Assembly: GCA_022776205.1 (NCBI GenBank)
Contig: JALFIK010000143.1
Location: 1 to 19,761 of the forward strand
Length of the DNA: 19,761 bases
Origin: Eubacterium sp.
GTDB lineage: Bacteria > Bacillota > Clostridia > Lachnospirales > Lachnospiraceae
Direction of reading: 5' to 3'
Shown in pieces: positions 15,405 through 19,761 of the stretch. How positions within the stretch are numbered: the stretch's first letter is position 1; each line of letters opens with the position of its first letter. Below the pieces are notes generated by a model. That model ran no database searches and had not been told where the DNA came from. It was given only the letters and a program-made list of their open reading frames with translations. The position numbers and the translations under genes are program-made.

Positions 15405-16268
15405 ATGTGGTTAGCCAGAGACTGGAAAGAATATGAAGTAATTGACTGCAGCAGAGGAGAAAAACTGGAACGGTGGGGGAAATACATCCTCCTTCGTCCG
15501 GATCCTCAGGTAATCTGGGATACAAAAAGAGAAGACAGGCGCTGGAGAAAACTAAATGCCCATTATCATCGTAGCAGCAGAGGAGGCGGCGAGTGGGAGT
15601 TTTTTGATCTTCCGGAGCAGTGGAACATTCATTATAAAAATATTACGTTTCATTTAAAGCCTTTCAGTTTTAAACATACGGGCCTTTTTCCGGAACAGGC
15701 GGTAAACTGGGACTGGTTTTCGGAAAAGATAAAAAAAGCTGGCCGGCCGGTGAAAGTCTTGAATCTGTTTGCCTATACAGGAGGAGCGACCCTTGCCGCG
15801 GCAGCGGCCGGTGCGAGTGTGGTACATGTGGATGCTTCAAAGGGAATGGTTACCTGGGCAAGGGAAAATGCACAGGCTTCCGGCCTTGAAAAAGCACCCG
15901 TACGCTGGCTGGTGGATGACTGTGTGAAATTTGTGGAAAGGGAGATCCGCCGGGGGAATCATTATGATGGAATTATCATGGATCCGCCTTCTTACGGGCG
16001 TGGTCCGAAGGGAGAGATTTGGAAAATCGAGGAGAAAATATATCCGCTCATTCAGTTGTGCGAGAAACTGTTAAGTGACGATCCCCTCTTTTTCCTGGTG
16101 AATTCTTATACAACGGGACTCCAGCCGGCGGTGCTTTCCTACATGCTTGGCAGTGCCATCGAAAAGAAACACGGTGGTGTGGTGACGGCCGATGAGATCG
16201 GACTTCCGGTCAGTGCCAGCGGGCTTGTTCTCCCATGTGGCGCATCCGGCCGGTGGGAGAAGAAGTAA
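15405..16268 (+). CDS. RlmI/RlmK-type SAM-dependent methyltransferase
   Basis: A 287-residue class I methyltransferase of the RlmI/RlmK-like group (PF10672 type), probably acting on rRNA in the cytoplasm. The SAM-binding motif I is VLNLFAYTGGA (118-128), the ribose-binding acid is D143 in VHVDAS, and the catalytic-loop motif is MDPPSYGRGP (192-201). It lacks the N-terminal PUA domain that E. coli RlmI has, so it is shorter than that enzyme. The target nucleotide cannot be told from sequence. The ATG is preceded by AAGGAG at 5 nt. The Gx transporter gene starts 9 nt after its stop, making a likely operon with the flavin transferase beyond it, although the functions look unrelated. Confidence 0.82.
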   Translation: MWLARDWKEYEVIDCSRGEKLERWGKYILLRPDPQVIWDTKREDRRWRKLNAHYHRSSRGGGEWEFFDLPEQWNIHYKNITFHLKPFSFKHTGLFPEQAVNWDWFSEKIKKAGRPVKVLNLFAYTGGATLAAAAAGASVVHVDASKGMVTWARENAQASGLEKAPVRWLVDDCVKFVEREIRRGNHYDGIIMDPPSYGRGPKGEIWKIEEKIYPLIQLCEKLLSDDPLFFLVNSYTTGLQPAVLSYMLGSAIEKKHGGVVTADEIGLPVSASGLVLPCGASGRWEKK

Positions 16269-16277
16269 GGAGGGAGT

Positions 16278-16784
16278 ATGACGGCAAAAAAAACAGCTCT
16301 TTATGGTATGTTTCTTGCCCTTGCCCTCGTGGCAGGTTATGTAGAACAGCTGATTCCGGTCAATCCTGGAATTCCGGGGGTTAAACTGGGACTTGCAAAT
16401 ATCGTTACGATGATTCTTCTTTATGTGCTGGGACTTCGTGCATCAGTCATCGTCAGTGCTCTTCGAATTTTACTTTCGGGATTTTTGTTCGGAAACGGAT
16501 TTGCCATCATTTACAGTGCGGCCGGAGCGGCATTAAGCATCCTTGTTATGACCATTTTGAAGAAAACAGGAAAGTTTTCCTGTGTGGGAGTCAGTGTGGC
16601 GGGTGGCGTTTTTCATAATGTGGGTCAGATTCTTGTGGCCATGGTCGTACTGGAGACAAAGGCCTTGTATTATTACCTTCCGATACTGATTCTGTCCGGT
16701 CTTGCTGCCGGTATTCTCGTTGGAATTTTAAGCGGAATCCTGATTCGGCGGTTAAGTCCCGTGATCAGACAGTATTTTTATTAA
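16278..16784 (+). CDS. Gx transporter family membrane protein
   Basis: A 168-residue, five-to-six-helix membrane protein of the Gx transporter family, often labelled heptaprenyl diphosphate synthase component I (PF07456). The family look is the N-terminal YVEQLIPVNPGIPGVKLGLAN stretch starting at residue 21, then FGNGFAIIYSAAGAALS and GGVFHNVGQILVAM. The substrate is unproven; the old synthase label is probably wrong, since the protein is wholly membrane-embedded. It commonly neighbours ApbE and FMN-binding proteins, and here ApbE begins 20 nt downstream. That pairing suggests a role in flavin or quinone-related redox metabolism, which is inference. GGAGGG precedes the ATG. Confidence 0.82.
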   Translation: MTAKKTALYGMFLALALVAGYVEQLIPVNPGIPGVKLGLANIVTMILLYVLGLRASVIVSALRILLSGFLFGNGFAIIYSAAGAALSILVMTILKKTGKFSCVGVSVAGGVFHNVGQILVAMVVLETKALYYYLPILILSGLAAGILVGILSGILIRRLSPVIRQYFY

Positions 16785-16804
16785 AAGCAGCGGGAGGAGA
16801 AGAG

Positions 16805-17863
16805 ATGAAAACAAAAATTTTCATAAAAAGATGGATCAGCCTGATGGGTATTTGCAGCATGATAGTTCTCATTTCTGCCTGCACTGCCGGGAAGAAAAAG
16901 CCGGAAGAATACACCCGGACAGATTTTGTCATGGACACGGTGCTGTCGGAAAAATTATATGCACAAAAAGATCTGACCGGGGAAATCAAAGACAGGCTTT
17001 CGGAACTGGAAAAGAAAAAACTTTCCTGGCGTGTGAAAGACAGTGAAGTATCGAAAGTCAATCAGAGTGCCTCTGTGGGGACAACCTATGAGATGAATCC
17101 GGATTTTTCCACCTGGGCATCCTGTTCTCTCAATCTGGCAAAAAAAAGTGAAGGTGCTTTTGACCCCACAATCGGAGAACTTACCAGATTATGGAATATT
17201 GAAGGGGATCATCCGAAGGTCCCTCCGGAAAAAAAGATTGCCGTGGCTTTGGAAAAGATCGGATATGAAAATATTAAGATTAAAAACAACGAAATTCGGA
17301 TAAAAGACGGGGCGACCCTGGATCTGGGAGCAGTCGGTAAGGGAATCGGCTGTGATGTGGTAAGAGATTATCTAAAAACACAAAAGAGTGTGCAGGGTGC
17401 GGTGATTTCCGTGGGGGGCAGTATACTTGTCTACGGAGAAAAAGAAGGAGGACAGGACTGGAAAGTGGCCGTTCGTGCTCCGGACGGAGAAATGGATTCT
17501 TCTATGGGGGTTCTTCATCTTTCCGGCACCGCCTGTATTTCTACTTCCGGTGATTATGAAAAGTATTTTGTGGAGAATGGGAAAAAATATCATCATATCT
17601 TAGATCCCGCTACCGGGTATCCGGCAGAAAGCAATCTGCACTCCGTGACGGTTGTCTGTGCGAAGGGAGAAGAGACAGACGGCCTTTTGTCTGACGGATT
17701 ATCAACCGCCTGCTTCGTTCTCGGAAAAGAAAAAGGGATGCAGTTACTGGAAGATTACGGTGCCGACGGGGTGTTTATTGATAAAGAAAAGCAGGTATAT
17801 GTAACCCCGGGACTAAAAGAGCAGTTTGAGATTCTTTCAAAAGAATATCATTTTACTAAATAA
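16805..17863 (+). CDS. apbE: FAD:protein FMN transferase (ApbE), lipoprotein
   Basis: A 352-residue ApbE. It moves FMN from FAD onto a threonine or serine of flavoproteins such as Rnf/Nqr subunits and FMN-binding domains, outside the membrane. A lipoprotein signal ends in LISAC with lipidated C26. Family motifs are LDLGAVGKG (172-180), GDYEKYF (249-255), HHILDPATGYP (263-273) and SDGLSTACFVLG (296-307). All key parts look intact. AGGAG stands before the ATG. It follows the Gx transporter by 20 nt. No FMN-accepting protein with a D(S/G)(A/S)T-type site is encoded in the window, so its target must be elsewhere. The LytTR gene begins 19 nt after its stop, so read-through is possible. Confidence 0.92.
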   Translation: MKTKIFIKRWISLMGICSMIVLISACTAGKKKPEEYTRTDFVMDTVLSEKLYAQKDLTGEIKDRLSELEKKKLSWRVKDSEVSKVNQSASVGTTYEMNPDFSTWASCSLNLAKKSEGAFDPTIGELTRLWNIEGDHPKVPPEKKIAVALEKIGYENIKIKNNEIRIKDGATLDLGAVGKGIGCDVVRDYLKTQKSVQGAVISVGGSILVYGEKEGGQDWKVAVRAPDGEMDSSMGVLHLSGTACISTSGDYEKYFVENGKKYHHILDPATGYPAESNLHSVTVVCAKGEETDGLLSDGLSTACFVLGKEKGMQLLEDYGADGVFIDKEKQVYVTPGLKEQFEILSKEYHFTK

Positions 17864-17882
17864 CGCAGGAGGAATGATACAG

Positions 17883-18596
17883 ATGTTTCGTCTGGCGATA
17901 TGTGAAAAAGAAACAGAAGAGCGTAATTATATCAGAGCGGCAGTGGACAGTATGGAGGAGGATATATCGGTCTGTGAATTTCGTAATCTGGACGATCTCA
18001 AAGAAAATCTGGATGAAAACAGTTCATCTTTTGACATGATACTCCTTAATACAACCTTCCGACAGGAAGGAGACGGTCTGGATTTTGCTGCTTGTGTTCG
18101 AAGAAACAATGGGAAGGTCGGTTTGGTGTTTATCACGAAAAGTGAGGAGTATTATGCCAGGGCATTCCGTGTTTTTGCAACGGGATACCTGGTCTATCCT
18201 TTTGATGCCAGGGAATTACAAAACTGTATTAAATTTTTCAACCGGGAAACAAATTTTGAACGGCGTGCCTCCATTATGATTAAAGAAAAGGGAGGAAAAT
18301 GGTGTCGGATTTTTTCCCGGAATATTTTATTTGTTGAGAGTGACAACCGGGATATCCGGATTCATCTTGAAGACGGAACGGAAAAGATCAGCCATCAGAA
18401 ATTAAGTCAGGTGCAGAGTCAGCTTTCCGGACCGAATTTCGTCCGCTGTCACCAGAGCTATCTGGTGAATCTCTATTTTGTGGATGAGATGGTGTCCGGA
18501 GAATTTACTTTGGAATATTTTACGGTTCCCATTTCCAGGAAATATCAGAAAGAAGCCAAAGAGGCCTATTATCAATATATGTTTTCAAAGATATAA
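17883..18596 (+). CDS. LytTR response-regulator-like protein with a non-phosphorylatable receiver
   Basis: A 237-residue protein with a receiver-like domain (about 1-120) and a LytTR DNA-binding domain (about 130-237). LytTR marks are ILFVESDNRDIRIH, FVRCHQSYLVNL and PISRKY. The receiver has lost its chemistry: the phospho-acceptor Asp position reads ILLNTTF with N56, the N-terminal acidic pair is ICEKE, and the conserved Lys before Pro-Phe is Tyr (LVYPF, Y105). So it is probably active without phosphorylation or is controlled by protein binding. The reading frame is open back to 17826 inside ApbE. I chose ATG 17883 over 17874 because AGGAGG at 17867-17872 is too close to the latter. No complete histidine kinase is adjacent; the next gene resembles a degenerate kinase ATPase domain. 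Confidence 0.87.
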   Translation: MFRLAICEKETEERNYIRAAVDSMEEDISVCEFRNLDDLKENLDENSSSFDMILLNTTFRQEGDGLDFAACVRRNNGKVGLVFITKSEEYYARAFRVFATGYLVYPFDARELQNCIKFFNRETNFERRASIMIKEKGGKWCRIFSRNILFVESDNRDIRIHLEDGTEKISHQKLSQVQSQLSGPNFVRCHQSYLVNLYFVDEMVSGEFTLEYFTVPISRKYQKEAKEAYYQYMFSKI

Positions 18597-18679
18597 ACCA
18601 GAAACATTCCTTTCTTTGTTAAAAATGCATATATTATTGCTAAATTCTACCCTCTCCGTACTTTTTTCTTCTTTTTCGT

Positions 18680-18685
18680 TATAAT
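18680..18685 (+). promoter_or_regulatory. Perfect -10 box before the GHKL-like and pilin genes
   Basis: TATAAT at 18680-18685 lies 19 nt before an AAAGGAGG ribosome binding site. The hexamer 17 nt upstream (CGTACT at 18657-18662) is a poor -35 in a pyrimidine-rich tract, so the promoter may need an activator. The LytTR protein encoded just upstream is the natural candidate, which is inference. Confidence 0.5.
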
Positions 18686-18718
18686 ACAGACAGGTTGAAG
18701 AAGAAAGGAGGATTTCCG

Positions 18719-19165
18719 ATGACCGCCAGACCAGTGGAGCCTGCATCCGGCAGCACGCCAGTCCGTACTTTTACATCCTGCAGAGTAATGAATGATATGC
18801 TCAATGACTGTGTGCGGCAGGCAGAGGATGAGAAAATCCGTCTGATGATTGACAGCACCGGTTTTTACAAAGGACAGTATGAAACCTGGTTTTGTAAATT
18901 ACTGAAAATGACAATCGCAAGAGCTTTTCATATCTGTAAAACGGCAGCTCCGCCCCGGAATCGTTATATCAAAATCAGAAGCATGGAAGAGCAGAACAGA
19001 ATTTTTGTAAAGATTATCTGTTCCTGCGAGGGAAACCTTAAGGAGAAGGATTTCCGCTATTCCTCCTTGATGCGGGAAATACTTGACCGGGAAGAAGGTT
19101 ATTTTAAGATGCAGGATGAAGAGATGGAGCAGATCGTTATGATTTCCGTTCCCCTTTCGGGATGA
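18719..19165 (+). CDS. Small protein resembling a degenerate GHKL ATPase domain
   Basis: A 148-residue soluble protein without a clear family signature. From residue 23 it follows the pattern of the ATPase half of AgrC/LytS-like kinases: VMNDMLNDCVRQAEDEKIRL, then FCKLLKMTIARAFHICK (58-74), then NRYIKIRSMEEQNRIFVKI, then a C-terminal IVMISVPLS strand. In working kinases the second block is the N-box, LLSNALDNAIEAC-like; here its N, D, N and E positions read M64, A67, R68 or near and H71, and no G-box glycines follow. It could not bind ATP by the known mode. The frame opens earlier with TTG 18695, but AAAGGAGG at 18704-18711 fixes ATG 18719. It may be a partner of the neighbouring pseudo-receiver LytTR protein. 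Homology is judged by eye and is moderate. Confidence 0.6.
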   Translation: MTARPVEPASGSTPVRTFTSCRVMNDMLNDCVRQAEDEKIRLMIDSTGFYKGQYETWFCKLLKMTIARAFHICKTAAPPRNRYIKIRSMEEQNRIFVKIICSCEGNLKEKDFRYSSLMREILDREEGYFKMQDEEMEQIVMISVPLSG

Positions 19166-19204
19166 GAAAGCAGAAACATTTTTAAGAGAGAAAGGAAGAA
19201 AGAG

Positions 19205-19630
19205 ATGTTTAAGAAATTAAAAGACCGTGTATCCAGTAAAAAGGGATTTACTCTTGTGGAGTTAATCGTTGTAATCGTGATCATCCTTGTCCTTGCGGCA
19301 GTCATGATCCCAAATGTAATTAAGTATACCAAACAGGCCTCAGAAGCCGGTACCAAAAATGCGGCAGCAAGTATGCTGACAGAAATCCAGGTGGAAGTGG
19401 GCGATGCGTATATTGCAGCAGGAGGAGCACCGCAGAAAGTAAAATTTGGTGGTGTGGAAGCAGAAAAAAAGGGTGAAATTTATATTACGGGTAAAGGAAG
19501 CGGAAAAAAAGCAGAATATGTGGTAGATGGTACGACAGGGCAGGTGACAGCTTTTGGTTACCAGGATGGAAAACACTGGGCGACCTGGGATGCCGGGGAC
19601 GGCTGGAAACTAGACAACAACAGTTATTAA
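19205..19630 (+). CDS. Type IV pilin-like prepilin
   Basis: A 141-residue prepilin. The leader MFKKLKDRVSSKKG (1-14) is positively charged and ends in the prepilin peptidase site KKG|FTLVEL: G14 is the last leader residue, F15 the first mature residue and E19 the +5 glutamate. The hydrophobic N-terminal helix runs from 15 to about 38, through LIVVIVIILVLAAVMIP. The mature domain is short and has no cysteine pair; it ends in a Trp-rich, Gly/Asp-rich stretch (W112, W115, W121). Such proteins build type IV pili, competence pili or type II secretion pseudopili; no ATPase, platform protein or prepilin peptidase is in the window. It lies 39 nt after the GHKL-like gene and has AGGAAG before the ATG. 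A strong terminator follows at once, as expected for an abundantly made pilin. Confidence 0.87.
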   Translation: MFKKLKDRVSSKKGFTLVELIVVIVIILVLAAVMIPNVIKYTKQASEAGTKNAAASMLTEIQVEVGDAYIAAGGAPQKVKFGGVEAEKKGEIYITGKGSGKKAEYVVDGTTGQVTAFGYQDGKHWATWDAGDGWKLDNNSY

Positions 19631-19667
19631 TTTTCAATCTATACTTATCACAGGAAAGCAGTAGTCG

Positions 19668-19720
19668 CAGGGGGGAGGAAGCCAATGGGGATGGGCCAAT
19701 CCCCCCTGTATTTCTTTTTT
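19668..19720 (+). terminator. Strong intrinsic terminator after the pilin gene
   Basis: CAGGGGGGA at 19668-19676 pairs perfectly with TCCCCCCTG at 19700-19708, followed by TTTCTTTTTT at 19711-19720. The loop of 23 nt contains GCC/GGC that can pair further. Confidence 0.8.
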
Positions 19721-19734
19721 GGAGAAACATTCCC

Positions 19735-19761
19735 GGAGTATGAATGATTTGTCGGAAAATA
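19735..19761 (+). other. Possible start of the next gene
   Basis: GGAG at 19735-19738 is followed by ATG at 19740 and another at 19744, in different frames, both open to the window end. The 19744 start has the more normal 5-nt spacing. Six codons are not enough to identify anything. Confidence 0.2.

Noticed and set aside
19685..19747. Twenty-codon open frame with a GGGGAGG sequence upstream, after the pilin gene
   Set aside because: It lies within and just after the GC-rich terminator hairpin; the G run is the hairpin arm, and the peptide has no recognisable feature.
1..19761. Mobile element, prophage or CRISPR array
   Set aside because: No transposase, integrase, phage structural gene, terminal repeats or regularly spaced repeats were found; all genes run in one direction with ordinary spacing.

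Overview
The window looks like a stretch of chromosome from a gut Clostridium-related Firmicute, most likely a member of the Lachnospiraceae. This rests on AGGAGG-type ribosome binding sites, sigma-A-like TTGACA-N17-TATAAT promoters, moderate GC with AT-rich gaps, and a gene set typical of that group. All 17 genes I accept lie on the + strand. I see no rRNA, tRNA, CRISPR array, insertion sequence or phage gene.

Layout. (1) 1-601: the end of a sugar PTS operon, with a glucitol/sorbitol-type EIIA gene closed by a strong terminator. (2) 651-3344: two transporters in tandem, an ArsB/NhaD (SLC13-like) permease and a MATE exporter. (3) 3424-5593: a membrane GGDEF diguanylate cyclase whose 5' end carries an in-frame stop codon, followed after 1 nt by a SorC/DeoR-type sugar-responsive regulator. 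(4) 5598-9743: a consensus promoter and an inverted repeat drive an operon of two unrelated glutamate-cysteine ligase families (GCS2-like and GshA-like), an EgtC/YafJ-like class II amidotransferase and a TcdA-like E1 enzyme. (5) 9779-10804: a DegV/FakB fatty-acid-binding protein with its own promoter and terminator. (6) 10803-15301: the classic MoxR ATPase - DUF58 - transmembrane transglutaminase-like operon, in which the transglutaminase has lost its catalytic cysteine. (7) 15321-17863: an RlmI-type methyltransferase, a Gx transporter and an ApbE flavin transferase. (8) 17883-19720: a LytTR regulator with a dead receiver domain, a small protein that reads as a wrecked GHKL ATPase domain, and a type IV pilin-like prepilin, closed by a strong terminator.

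The two places most likely to hold something undescribed are the gamma-glutamyl operon (two ligases plus a gamma-glutamyl-hydrolase-like enzyme, without GshB or the rest of ergothioneine synthesis) and the 3' cluster, where a pseudo-receiver LytTR protein and a pseudo-GHKL protein sit directly before a pilin gene. With the pseudo-transglutaminase, three signalling or enzyme folds in 6 kb have lost their defining catalytic residues while remaining intact, well-translated reading frames. All functional assignments come from reading motifs by eye; no database search was possible.
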